Positions 7,127-16,096 of a DNA stretch of 64,000 nucleotides are shown here, one piece after another. The notes beneath the pieces are model-generated. The model ran no database searches. It was not told the origin of the DNA and saw nothing but the letters and a program-made list of their open reading frames with translations. This DNA is from Yeosuana marina (lineage in GTDB: Bacteria > Bacteroidota > Bacteroidia > Flavobacteriales > Flavobacteriaceae), in contig NZ_JAAKGI010000039.1 in NCBI RefSeq assembly GCF_011762485.1, forward strand, positions 62,001-126,000, given 5' to 3'. The translations under genes were made by a program, and so were the position numbers. Within the stretch, counting starts at the first letter, position 1; each line of letters begins with the position of its first letter.

Positions 7127-9259
7127 TTACTTATTGTTATCCATAACATAATCTAGCACTTTTGTCATTAAATGTACTCTGTCTACACCTATAACATTGT
7201 GAGGATGCATTGGGTAGGTGAAAAAATCAACTTGTTTTTTGCTTTTTATAAAGGCATCAAGTAAAGTCATGGTATGTTGTGGCACAACAGTAGGGTCTAC
7301 ACTTCCAATAATTTCTAGAAGTTTACCATCAAGATTTTGTACATAATTATGAACTTTAGATTTTTCAAATCCTGCTTCATTTTCTTGCCATCTATCCATA
7401 TAACGTTCGCCATACATAATTTCATACCACTTCCAGTTAGTCACGGGGCCTCCAGCAACGGCAGTTGTAAAAACACCTGGGTGACGCAACATGAGTGAAT
7501 TAGTCATAAATCCACCATAACTCCAGCCATGAATTGCTAATCTGTTACCATCAACAAATGGTAACGATTTTAAATAATCTACTCCCAATAACTGGTCTTT
7601 CATTTCATATTCGCCCACTTGTCTGTGGATAACACTTTCAAAATCAAAACCACGAGACGCCGACCCGTGATTATCTAATGTGAAAATAATATAATCTTTT
7701 TCGGCAGCCATCCATTGCATCCATAATCGTGAGCCTCCTAACCAAGAATTTGTGACTAGTTGTGCATGTGGTCCGCCATAAACATATATTAAAACAGGAT
7801 ATTTTTTTGATGCATCAAAATTTGCAGGCTTAATAATTCTTCCGTATAAATTCGTCCCGTTTTCATCTTTAAGAGTAACAAACTCTGTATTCCCTAGTTG
7901 ATACTCTCTTAACGGATTATCTGCTGAAAAAGCAATGTACTCTTTCTTTTTATTAATGGCTTTTATCTTTGTAATACTAGGGATATTAATACTTGAATAT
8001 GAGTCAATAAGGTAATTTCCATGAGGGCTTAGAGCCAACCTGTGTGTGCCGTCTTCAGAAGTTAATTCATCTGTTTTCCCATTTTTAAGAGACACTTTAA
8101 AGGCTTTGTTTTCACGAGGATCGTTTCCTGTTCCAGAAATTATCACGTGTTTATTACTATCATCAAATCCAATAATGCTTTTAATAACCCATTTGTAGTT
8201 TGTTAATTGCTTAATAAAACCCTTGTTTGTATCATATACATATAGATTCATATAGCCATCGCGCTCGCTTAGCCACAAAAATTCTGAATTACTTTTTGGT
8301 AAGAAAACAGCCGTATGTTCTGGTTCTACCCATTTATCATTTTTTTCTTCAAATATTGTTTTGACTTTTTTACCAGTAGATACATCATACATGTTAAACC
8401 ACATGTGATTTTGGTCGCGATTAAGTTCAGCTAAAAACACGAAGGCATTATCAGGCGACCATGATAGGTTAGTAAGATAATGCTCATCAGAAGTATCGAT
8501 ATCCAGATAAATAACTTTTTGTGCATTTAAATTGTAGATGCCAACTTTAGGAATCTCACTATCCATACCATTCATAGGATATTTTATATTATCTAAAGAG
8601 GCAGGAGTAGTTGTTATATCTACTAATGGGTAGTTAGTAACCTTGGTTTCATCTTTTTGATAGAAAGCTAAAGATGCTCCGTTTGGACTCCAAAAAGTGC
8701 CTTTTGTAATTCCAAATTCTGAGCGGGCAATAGCTTGTCCAGAAACAATGTTTTTATCTTGATAGTTGGTAATAGCTATTTTAGGATTACTGGTGGTTGC
8801 CAGAAATAAATTATTTTCGATGGTATATGCAACAGCCTGTGCATCATCATTAAAATCAGTGTTTTTAGATTCAGTAGGATATTCAATTGTTTTTGAAATA
8901 GCTTTGTTTTTATAATTATAACTTACAATTTTATTGTTATGATTAAAAGTCACTTCTTCTGGAGTAATCTTTAAAAAAGTATTTGGAAGTCTTTTTAAAT
9001 CAGGTAACACGTTTTGAAGTTCATGCATTTGAAGCACTGGCATTTTTTTTCCAGAAACAAAACTTGATTCAACAAATAAAGTATCATTTTCATTATAAGC
9101 AAAGGAGTCTGTATTAGAAACCCATTGCATATTCAATTGTTTTGGATAAAGCCCTTTATAATAACCTAAAACAGCATTTTCTAATGTTAAATGTTTAGAT
9201 TGTTGAGCGGTTAAAATGGATGTAAATAAAAATAAAAATACGATTATTAATTTTTTCAT
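7127..9259 (-). CDS. S9 family prolyl dipeptidyl peptidase (DPP IV-like)
   Basis: This exported serine peptidase removes X-Pro or similar dipeptides from peptides in the periplasm. I chose the ATG at 9259 because it opens a classical signal peptide (MKKLIIVFLFLFTSILTAQ); a longer frame would place 15 extra residues ahead of it. The first two thirds form the S9B beta-propeller, and the alpha/beta hydrolase domain carries the nucleophile S580 in GWSYGG, D655 in GSVDPT and the likely His 687 in HPHNV. Spacing between the three matches human DPP4. Length is 710 residues, normal for flavobacterial homologues. It stands alone between two terminators. Confidence 0.9.
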   Translation of the reverse strand: MKKLIIVFLFLFTSILTAQQSKHLTLENAVLGYYKGLYPKQLNMQWVSNTDSFAYNENDTLFVESSFVSGKKMPVLQMHELQNVLPDLKRLPNTFLKITPEEVTFNHNNKIVSYNYKNKAISKTIEYPTESKNTDFNDDAQAVAYTIENNLFLATTSNPKIAITNYQDKNIVSGQAIARSEFGITKGTFWSPNGASLAFYQKDETKVTNYPLVDITTTPASLDNIKYPMNGMDSEIPKVGIYNLNAQKVIYLDIDTSDEHYLTNLSWSPDNAFVFLAELNRDQNHMWFNMYDVSTGKKVKTIFEEKNDKWVEPEHTAVFLPKSNSEFLWLSERDGYMNLYVYDTNKGFIKQLTNYKWVIKSIIGFDDSNKHVIISGTGNDPRENKAFKVSLKNGKTDELTSEDGTHRLALSPHGNYLIDSYSSINIPSITKIKAINKKKEYIAFSADNPLREYQLGNTEFVTLKDENGTNLYGRIIKPANFDASKKYPVLIYVYGGPHAQLVTNSWLGGSRLWMQWMAAEKDYIIFTLDNHGSASRGFDFESVIHRQVGEYEMKDQLLGVDYLKSLPFVDGNRLAIHGWSYGGFMTNSLMLRHPGVFTTAVAGGPVTNWKWYEIMYGERYMDRWQENEAGFEKSKVHNYVQNLDGKLLEIIGSVDPTVVPQHTMTLLDAFIKSKKQVDFFTYPMHPHNVIGVDRVHLMTKVLDYVMDNNK

Positions 9260-9330
9260 GATAAGGTTTAAATTATACTCAAATTTAAGAAATTCGTTGC
9301 TCATTTTCGATTGAAAGTAAGATTGAATTT

Positions 9331-9363
9331 AAAAAATAAAACCCGCTTAATATGGCGGGTTTT
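9331..9363 (-). terminator. Terminator after pruA
   Basis: AAAACCCGC (9338-9346) pairs with GCGGGTTTT (9355-9363) around an 8-base loop. On the minus strand the hairpin is followed by a T-rich run, so it ends transcription of pruA before the S9 peptidase gene. Confidence 0.8.
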
Positions 9364-9389
9364 ATTTTTTTGATATTAAACAGTTTCTG

Positions 9390-11018
9390 CTACTCTCCTA
9401 AAAACGGATATCTGTAATCTGTTGGTGTTACAAAGGTTTCTTTAATTAATCTTGTTGAGACCCAACGCATTAAATTTTGAGCACTACCTGCCTTATCATT
9501 CGTTCCTGATGATCTTGCTCCACCAAAAGGTTGTTGGCCAACGACGGCTCCAGTAGGTTTGTCATTTATATAAAAGTTGCCTGCACTATTTTGAAGCGCA
9601 GTAGTAGCTTTAGTGATAGCGGTTCTGTCTGTTGCTAAAATAGCTCCTGTTAAGGCATATTCACTGGTTTCGTCTACAAGTTTTAAAGTTTCAGAGTAAG
9701 TATCATCCTCATAGATGTAGATAGTTATTATAGGTCCAAACAACTCGGTGTACATAGTCTTGTATTGTGGATTTGTAGTCACTATCACCGTTGGTTCAAT
9801 AAAATAGCCTTTACTCTTATCATAACCACCACCTACAATAATTTCAGCATCACTGTCAGCTTTTGCCTGATCGATGTATTTAGCTAATTTATCAAAAGAG
9901 CCTTCATGAATCACAGCAGTAATAAAGTTACTCATGTCTTCGGGAGATCCCATTTTAAAAGACTTAACATCTTCAATCACATATTTTTTAACATCACTCC
10001 ACAGACTTTTTGGAATATACGCTCTTGAAGCAGCACTACATTTTTGTCCTTGAAACTCAAAAGCACCCCTAACAATGGCTGTTGCAACCTGTTTTGGATT
10101 CGCTGTTTTGTGGGCAACTATAAAATCTTTACCACCAGTTTCTCCAACAATTCTTGGATAGGTTTTGTAATTGTGTATGTTCATGCCTATTTGTTTCCAT
10201 AATTCTTTAAAAACAAATGTAGAACCTGTAAAGTGTAAACCAGAAAAATCTGGACTTGATAATACTGTTTCTGTTATCATAACTGGATCGCCAAAAACGA
10301 CATTAATAACCCCTGCAGGTACGCCAGCTTCTTTAAACACATCCATAATTACTTTAGCAGAATATACTTGACTATCACTTGGTTTCCAAATGACAACGTT
10401 GCCCATTAATGCCATACAAGCAGGTAAGTTTCCTGCGATGGCAGTAAAGTTAAACGGTGTAACGGCATATGTAAAACCTTCAAGAGGTCTGTACTCAACT
10501 CGGTTCCATGCATCATTCGTGCTTTCTGGTTGTTCCATGTAAATATCAGCCATGTATTGCACATTAAAGCGCAAGAAGTCAATCAATTCGCATGCGGCAT
10601 CAATTTCAGCTTGATAAATATTTTTTGATTGCGCTATCATAGTAGCTGCATTTATTTTGTCTCTATAAGGACCAGCAATCAATTCAGCAGCTTTTAAAAA
10701 GATAGCCGCTCGTTGTTCCCATGGTAATTGTGACCAGCTTTTTCTTGCTTCTAAAGCGGTTGCTATAGCCTCTTCAACATGACTTTTGTCAGCTAAATGG
10801 TAGGTACCAACTTCATGTTTGTGGTCATGTGGAGGCGACATGGTTCTGGTATTTCCGGTTACAACATCTCTACCATTAATATATAAAGGAACATCTATCT
10901 TGCTATTGTACATACTTTTGTATGCTTTAAGAACAGCATCACGTTCTGGTGATCCTGGAGCATATCCTTTAACAGGTTCGTTTACCGCAATTGGTACATT
11001 AAAAAATCCTTTTCCCAT
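9390..11018 (-). CDS. pruA: L-glutamate gamma-semialdehyde dehydrogenase (1-pyrroline-5-carboxylate dehydrogenase)
   Basis: This aldehyde dehydrogenase oxidises glutamate semialdehyde, in equilibrium with pyrroline-5-carboxylate, to glutamate with NAD+, the last step of proline catabolism. The catalytic cysteine is C327 in FEFQGQKCSAASR and the general base is E293 in VGETGGK. The cofactor-binding TPFNFTAIAGNLP and FTGSTFVFKELW segments are intact, and the length (542) matches the monofunctional eukaryote- and Bacteroidota-type enzyme. No proline dehydrogenase is adjacent, so the PutA activities are separate proteins here. Confidence 0.95.
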   Translation of the reverse strand: MGKGFFNVPIAVNEPVKGYAPGSPERDAVLKAYKSMYNSKIDVPLYINGRDVVTGNTRTMSPPHDHKHEVGTYHLADKSHVEEAIATALEARKSWSQLPWEQRAAIFLKAAELIAGPYRDKINAATMIAQSKNIYQAEIDAACELIDFLRFNVQYMADIYMEQPESTNDAWNRVEYRPLEGFTYAVTPFNFTAIAGNLPACMALMGNVVIWKPSDSQVYSAKVIMDVFKEAGVPAGVINVVFGDPVMITETVLSSPDFSGLHFTGSTFVFKELWKQIGMNIHNYKTYPRIVGETGGKDFIVAHKTANPKQVATAIVRGAFEFQGQKCSAASRAYIPKSLWSDVKKYVIEDVKSFKMGSPEDMSNFITAVIHEGSFDKLAKYIDQAKADSDAEIIVGGGYDKSKGYFIEPTVIVTTNPQYKTMYTELFGPIITIYIYEDDTYSETLKLVDETSEYALTGAILATDRTAITKATTALQNSAGNFYINDKPTGAVVGQQPFGGARSSGTNDKAGSAQNLMRWVSTRLIKETFVTPTDYRYPFLGE

Positions 11019-11154
11019 GTCTTAGTTTTTTATTAAAAATTGAATTGTAAAATTACAAATTTTTTAACGATCCTTAAAGCGGACTCGTATTAAATACGCG
11101 TTAAAATTTGTTTATTTTTTGTAAGTTGGCATGTTGTTTACAGACTATGTTTTT

Positions 11155-11880
11155 ATGTGTACAGTTACAATTATTCCAAAGGGAGATAAAGATTTTGTTT
11201 TGACGTCAAATCGTGATGAAGCACCAAGCAGAATAGCACTTGCTCCAGATTTCTATACTATAGAGCACTCAAAACTATTATATCCTAAAGATAAGCGTTC
11301 TGGAGGCACATGGATAGGTTTAAGTGATAAGAATAGATTGGTTTGTTTGCTTAACGGCGGTTTTGAATTGCATCAGCGCAAAGAAACCTACAGATTAAGT
11401 AGAGGTGTTGTAGTTAAAGATTTTTTGATTTCCGGTACCATTACAACGGTCATGCAGTCCTATAATTTAGAAGATATTGAACCTTTTACAATGGTAATTG
11501 TAGATTGGAATTCTGAATTAAAATTTTATGAATTGATTTGGGATGGTAGTGAAAAGTATATTTCAAAACTACCCTTAGAACCAAAACTATGGTCGTCTTC
11601 AACATTGTACAGTCAGCCTATGAAGATTGAACGTAAAGCGTGGTTTGAGAGCTATAAAAAAGACCATGAGTTAAATGCCAAATCGTTAATGCAATTTCAT
11701 AAAACAGCTGGAAAAAATAATGATGAGTATGGTGTTATTATGAATAGAGGTTTTGTTAAAACAATGAGTATTACCCAAGTTGAAAAAACTGGAGAAGATA
11801 TTAAAATGACATATGAAAATTTATCAACCAACATAGTAACTACAAAACAGTTTAAAACACCTCAAATTATTAATGAATAA
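11155..11880 (+). CDS. NRDE (TANGO2) family protein
   Basis: This cytosolic protein belongs to the NRDE/TANGO2 family, whose eukaryotic members are linked to heme or lipid homeostasis. The naming motif TSNRDE is near residue 20. I chose the ATG at 11155 because it gives MCTVTIIPKGD, with the conserved Cys2 that is expected to become the N-terminal nucleophile in this Ntn-hydrolase-like fold; an upstream ATG at 11131 would bury it. Length is 241 residues. Its stop overlaps the start of the next gene by 8 bases, so the two are translationally coupled. The biochemical activity is not settled. Confidence 0.82.
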   Translation: MCTVTIIPKGDKDFVLTSNRDEAPSRIALAPDFYTIEHSKLLYPKDKRSGGTWIGLSDKNRLVCLLNGGFELHQRKETYRLSRGVVVKDFLISGTITTVMQSYNLEDIEPFTMVIVDWNSELKFYELIWDGSEKYISKLPLEPKLWSSSTLYSQPMKIERKAWFESYKKDHELNAKSLMQFHKTAGKNNDEYGVIMNRGFVKTMSITQVEKTGEDIKMTYENLSTNIVTTKQFKTPQIINE

Positions 11881-12874
11881 TACAGGAATCATTCTTACTT
11901 TGGCATATCCAGAGACCATTGTTATGGTTTCCAAGGAATGGTTTTCTCCTTTTTTGAGGTTTTTTGGTATTGGAAAAAAGAATTATGTTAAGGCCGGACA
12001 TGCAGGTTTAGTATTGATAAATAAAAAGACAGGAGTTTTAGAATACCATGATTTTGGAAGATACATTACACCAGAACCTTTTGGAAGAGTTAGAGGTGGT
12101 GATACCGATAACGAACTAAAATTTCCTTTGAAAGCAGATATTGTAGAAGGAACTATTATTAACTTAAATGAAATTTTACAATTTCTGGCAACTCATCCTA
12201 AACTAACACATGGTGATGGTAAGCTGGTAGCCTCAGTTTGTAGCTCTATAAACTATGAAAAGGCTAGAGCACATATCACCATGATGCAGGAAAAAAATTT
12301 TATAAGATATGCCGCATTTATTAAAGGGGCTTGTAATTGTGCTCGTTTTGTAACCGATGCTTTAATTGCTTCTGTCACAGATGTTGCAATCAAAAATAAG
12401 CTAATTAAATCTAAATGGTTTACACCAAGTACGGTTGGTAATGTCCTTTTGTCTAGTACTGAAAAACAAATTTTAGAGGTGTCTGAAACAGGTATTATTT
12501 CAGAATTTAAAGGAACTCAAATGAGCGAAAATAAGCGTTGTTTTTTAGATACTCTTAAGCATCATAAACCAATTTCAATAGGAACATTACAACCTAAACC
12601 AGTAGATAATTTACACACAAAAGCACAATGGTTATCTGGTATTGCGGCTGGAGCTTGGTTTGAATTGCAACATATTGGACATCATATAGAATATCAATTT
12701 AAAAGAATTTCACCCCATGGGAATATTGATGTTCACGATGTTTTTATTCTAGAAGACGAAGGTTTTAATTATCATGAGCACTTTGAATTTATACATTATT
12801 CCAATTGCAGCTTTTTTCATATAGAGCAAGCCGGAAAACGCTATAAATTTTATAGAAAAAATTCAGCTAATTAA
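11873..12874 (+). CDS. Uncharacterised protein with permuted NlpC/P60-like (LRAT-like) signature
   Basis: I recall similar flavobacterial proteins only as an uncharacterised family (possibly DUF6695). The N-terminal half carries an early GHAGLVLI segment with a His, then a late CNCARFVTDAL segment with a Cys. The order His first, then NCxxFV, is that of circularly permuted papain-like enzymes (LRAT, YiiX), so a thiol hydrolase or acyltransferase is plausible. The C-terminal half (HLIEYQFKRISPHGNIDVHD-like region from about residue 250) has no known motif. There is no signal peptide. It overlaps the NRDE gene by 8 bases and its end overlaps the convergent apaG by 8 bases. Confidence 0.6.
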   Translation: MNNTGIILTLAYPETIVMVSKEWFSPFLRFFGIGKKNYVKAGHAGLVLINKKTGVLEYHDFGRYITPEPFGRVRGGDTDNELKFPLKADIVEGTIINLNEILQFLATHPKLTHGDGKLVASVCSSINYEKARAHITMMQEKNFIRYAAFIKGACNCARFVTDALIASVTDVAIKNKLIKSKWFTPSTVGNVLLSSTEKQILEVSETGIISEFKGTQMSENKRCFLDTLKHHKPISIGTLQPKPVDNLHTKAQWLSGIAAGAWFELQHIGHHIEYQFKRISPHGNIDVHDVFILEDEGFNYHEHFEFIHYSNCSFFHIEQAGKRYKFYRKNSAN

Positions 12875-13253
12875 TAGCAAAAGTGGCGCTTAATTTAAAA
12901 GTAGGGATAATCACTTTAAAGCTTTTGGTAGTGGTAAGGTTTATCATATCATAATGACCTTCCATAGCTCCAAAAGGCGATGTTAATAAGCAGCCAGACG
13001 AATATGTGTGTGATTCACCAGGTTTTAAAACAGGCTTTCTACCAATAACACCTTCGCCAGAAACTGTTTCAATATTATTTAAGGCATCGTATATTTCCCA
13101 GTGGCGCGCATTAAGCTGAACAGAGTCTTTACTTTGGTTCTCAATAGTTACTGTGTATCCAAAAGCGTAGTGTATTTTATAATTTTTATAAAACGAGCCT
13201 TCGAAGGTAGTATCTACCGAAATTTTTATGCCTCTTGTTACTTGTTGAACCAT
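12867..13253 (-). CDS. apaG: ApaG family protein
   Basis: ApaG is a small immunoglobulin-like beta-sandwich protein named from the E. coli ksgA-apaG-apaH locus and linked to Co2+/Mg2+ resistance; its molecular function is not firmly known. The family stretches are clear: ITIENQSKDSVQLNARHW-like core, EGVIGRKPVLKPGESHTYSSG and the SPFGAMEGHYDM tail. Its 128 residues are a complete domain. It is convergent with, and overlaps by 8 bases, the preceding plus-strand gene. Confidence 0.9.
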   Translation of the reverse strand: MVQQVTRGIKISVDTTFEGSFYKNYKIHYAFGYTVTIENQSKDSVQLNARHWEIYDALNNIETVSGEGVIGRKPVLKPGESHTYSSGCLLTSPFGAMEGHYDMINLTTTKSFKVIIPTFKLSATFAIN

Positions 13254-13336
13254 GGTATCTATTGATATACAATGTATTTAAGATGCAAAAATAAGGTTTT
13301 TTTTTAACTCAATTTAATAATACTAGATTATTCCGA

Positions 13337-14587
13337 TTAATTGGAGATATTTATCGAGGATCCCTGACCAAAACCAATTATTCTATCATATCGCTTGCCT
13401 AAATCACGATAATAAGCAATTACTTTATAGTTGTTCTCTGTTTGATAAAAATTGCCACTTACTGCGCCTTCGTTAAGAGTTCCGTCTTTTTCAACGACTA
13501 CATATTTATAATTATAGAATCCTTGTTTTAATAAGAGTGCGCATTTGTAAACATTGTCGTAATCGTCATAGGTCATTTTATTGCTATCACTTAAAGCATA
13601 ATTGTTGTAATTACCATAAACATAAATAGACTTTCCTTTAAAGGTAGGTTCTGGAAGCAAAGAAAAATGAACCCAAACATAATCAGCTTCAATATCAGGA
13701 TTATCAGCATCGATATTTGTAACCAAAAAGTTACCATTAATGTCGGGATTATAGGTGTAAGGGCGATTGGCTCTTGAATAATTTGTAAATAAATAATTAT
13801 GATATAAGTCTTTTAAGTCTATATATTGTATGCCTGTATTTGCAGCTCTTATATCTTTATTTTCGAAGAATAAGTACTCATTTCCAGCCCAAAAACTCGA
13901 TTCAGAATCATACCTATAGATTAGTTGATTGCCAATAGTGTATTGAGGAATTAAGTTGGATATTGCAGTGTTTAAATTGTTATTTTGAACTACCAATAGT
14001 TTCACATTTTGTTTTGGATTATTAAAATGAGAACTTTTTGGTGTAACCGTAATGTCTACTTTTTGTTTCGATTGGATGAAAGAAATATCTCGGGTTCGCT
14101 TGATGCTGACTCCAATAGTGGACATATCTTCATAAATCATAAATTTTCTTGAAAAAACGAGTTCATTGTCATTATTGAAAATATTAATCATATAATTTCC
14201 AGAAACTTTTAGGCGTTTTGTTTGCTCATTCGGAATAGTAAGTTTGTAGTGTGAATAGATTTGATAGGTGTTAAAAGAGTTTTCGTATGTTCTGATACGT
14301 TGATTGTCAATACCGTCAAGATACTCCGATTTCATTAGCTCAGATGGGGTCCAATCAAAATTAAAATAGTCAATGGTATAATAATAATCGTCTTCATTAC
14401 CATTTAAAGCATCAAACTCTAAATCTATGTAATCACCAAGTTTTAAAACAGGGAGTTGACTTTCGGGAGTATTGCTTTTAAAACCAATTGTTTTTATGTA
14501 ATTGGGTGGATTTATTTCTTTAACTTGGCTATAAATTAAGCTTGAAATAAAGATTAATAGAAGTGTAAAAATAAATTTAATGTGCAT
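13337..14587 (-). CDS. DUF5103 / type IX secretion system plug-family protein
   Basis: The sequence matches the DUF5103 family, which includes the Plug protein that closes the periplasmic face of the SprA translocon in the type IX secretion system. An ATG at 14587 gives a signal peptide ending at SLIYSQ, which I prefer to the ATG at 14617. The mature part is a long beta-rich region: DYIDLEFDALNGNEDDYYYT near the N-terminus and a C-terminal segment with VHFSLLPEPTFKGKSIYVYG and YNYKYVVVEKDG. Length is 416 residues, normal for the family. It is divergent from nqrA and monocistronic. Confidence 0.82.
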   Translation of the reverse strand: MHIKFIFTLLLIFISSLIYSQVKEINPPNYIKTIGFKSNTPESQLPVLKLGDYIDLEFDALNGNEDDYYYTIDYFNFDWTPSELMKSEYLDGIDNQRIRTYENSFNTYQIYSHYKLTIPNEQTKRLKVSGNYMINIFNNDNELVFSRKFMIYEDMSTIGVSIKRTRDISFIQSKQKVDITVTPKSSHFNNPKQNVKLLVVQNNNLNTAISNLIPQYTIGNQLIYRYDSESSFWAGNEYLFFENKDIRAANTGIQYIDLKDLYHNYLFTNYSRANRPYTYNPDINGNFLVTNIDADNPDIEADYVWVHFSLLPEPTFKGKSIYVYGNYNNYALSDSNKMTYDDYDNVYKCALLLKQGFYNYKYVVVEKDGTLNEGAVSGNFYQTENNYKVIAYYRDLGKRYDRIIGFGQGSSINISN

Positions 14588-14696
14588 TTTATGCGCTTTT
14601 TTTGTAAATATAATCAATTTTTATACCCAAAAATGAACTTATAGAAATGGGAGTAAATTTCTATGTTAATATTATGAAATCTGTATTATTAATTTG

Positions 14697-14704
14697 TAAA
14701 TTTG
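14697..14704 (+). promoter_or_regulatory. Candidate -7 box of the nqr operon
   Basis: TAAATTTG matches the TAnnTTTG consensus and lies 37 bases before the nqrA start. No clear TTTG is found 19 bases upstream, so only the -7 element is supported. Confidence 0.5.
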
Positions 14705-14740
14705 CACCGTTTTTAGACAACTAATCTCAATAAATAAAAT

Positions 14741-16096
14741 ATGTCAAACGACATTCGTATCAAAAAAGGTCTAGACATTAAACTTAAAGGTGAAGCGGAA
14801 AAAACCACGGAAAAGGCCATTTTCAGCAACTTTTACACGTTAAGACCAGAAGATTTTCACGGCGTTATACCTAAACTAATTTCTAGAGTTGGAACAAAAT
14901 TAAAAGCAGGCGAACCTGTATTTTATGACAAGTCCAATGAAGACGTAAAATTTGTTTCTCCAGTTTCTGGTGAAATTATAGAGATTGAGCGAGGCGAAAA
15001 ACGCAAGATATTATCTATTAAAATTCAAGCTGATAAAACAGAGTCTTATCTGGAGCATGATATTTTAAATTTGGAAAAAGCTAATCCAGAAGATGTAAAA
15101 ACACTTCTTTTAGCCTCTGGATGCTGGCCTTTTATAAAACAACGCCCATATGACGTTATAGCCAAGCCTGATAAGGAACCAAAGGCAATTTTTATTTCAG
15201 CGCATGCATCTGCGCCTTTAGTGGCTAATTTAAACTATACGCTACAAGGTAAAGAAAAGGAATTGCAAGCAGCTGTAACAGCTTTAGGTAAATTAACTAA
15301 AGGTAAAGTTCATGTATCTGTAGGGAAACATGGTAAGTCGCCAATGGAAGGTTTGTCGGGGATTACCTTGCATAAAGTGTCTGGTCCACATCCGTCAGGA
15401 AACGTGGGTACACAAATCAACAAAATAGATCCTATTAACAAAGGAGAGATTGTTTGGACTGTAAGTCCGCAGGATCTTGTTATTATGGGAGAGTTATTGT
15501 TAACAGGTAAGTTTAACGCAGAACGACTTGTTGCTTTGGTGGGTTCTTCTGTAGAAAAACCAAGATATTTTGTCACTAAATTAGGTTGTGAATTAGCTAC
15601 TATGATTTATGATCACGGTATCAAAAAAGACGCACATGTTAGGATTATTTCTGGAAATATTTTATCTGGTAAGACAGTAAAACCAGATGGCTATTTAGAT
15701 TATTACAGTAATACAATTACAGTAATACCTGAAGGCGATGATTACGAACTTTTTGGTTGGACAACCCCAGTTTTTAACAAAGTTTCAACGACTAGAGCTT
15801 TAACTTTTTCATGGTTGTTTCCAAACAAAAAATACGATTTAAATACCAATACAAACGGAGAACACAGAGCGTTTGTAGTAACAGGTAATTACGAAGAGGT
15901 TTTCCCATTGGATATCTATCCTATGCAAATATTAAAATCTTGTATGTACCAAGATTTGGACGAAATGGAAGCTTTAGGAATGTATGAAGTTGCACCTGAA
16001 GATTTTGCTTTAACCGAGTTTGTTTGTGTTTCAAAGCAACCACATCAAGATATTATTAGAAAAGGATTAGACTTAATGCTTAAAGAAATAGGATAA
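14741..16096 (+). CDS. nqrA: Na+-translocating NADH:quinone reductase subunit A
   Basis: NqrA is the peripheral cytoplasmic subunit of the sodium-pumping NADH:ubiquinone/menaquinone oxidoreductase and takes part in quinone binding. The N-terminal KKGLDIKLKGEAEK stretch, the barrel-sandwich part (GTKLKAGEPVFYDK) and the SGPHPSGNVGTQINKIDPI segment are typical. Its 451 residues match the family. The stop codon overlaps the nqrB start by one base (ATAATG), showing tight coupling. It is the first of six genes in the canonical A to F order. Confidence 0.96.
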   Translation: MSNDIRIKKGLDIKLKGEAEKTTEKAIFSNFYTLRPEDFHGVIPKLISRVGTKLKAGEPVFYDKSNEDVKFVSPVSGEIIEIERGEKRKILSIKIQADKTESYLEHDILNLEKANPEDVKTLLLASGCWPFIKQRPYDVIAKPDKEPKAIFISAHASAPLVANLNYTLQGKEKELQAAVTALGKLTKGKVHVSVGKHGKSPMEGLSGITLHKVSGPHPSGNVGTQINKIDPINKGEIVWTVSPQDLVIMGELLLTGKFNAERLVALVGSSVEKPRYFVTKLGCELATMIYDHGIKKDAHVRIISGNILSGKTVKPDGYLDYYSNTITVIPEGDDYELFGWTTPVFNKVSTTRALTFSWLFPNKKYDLNTNTNGEHRAFVVTGNYEEVFPLDIYPMQILKSCMYQDLDEMEALGMYEVAPEDFALTEFVCVSKQPHQDIIRKGLDLMLKEIG

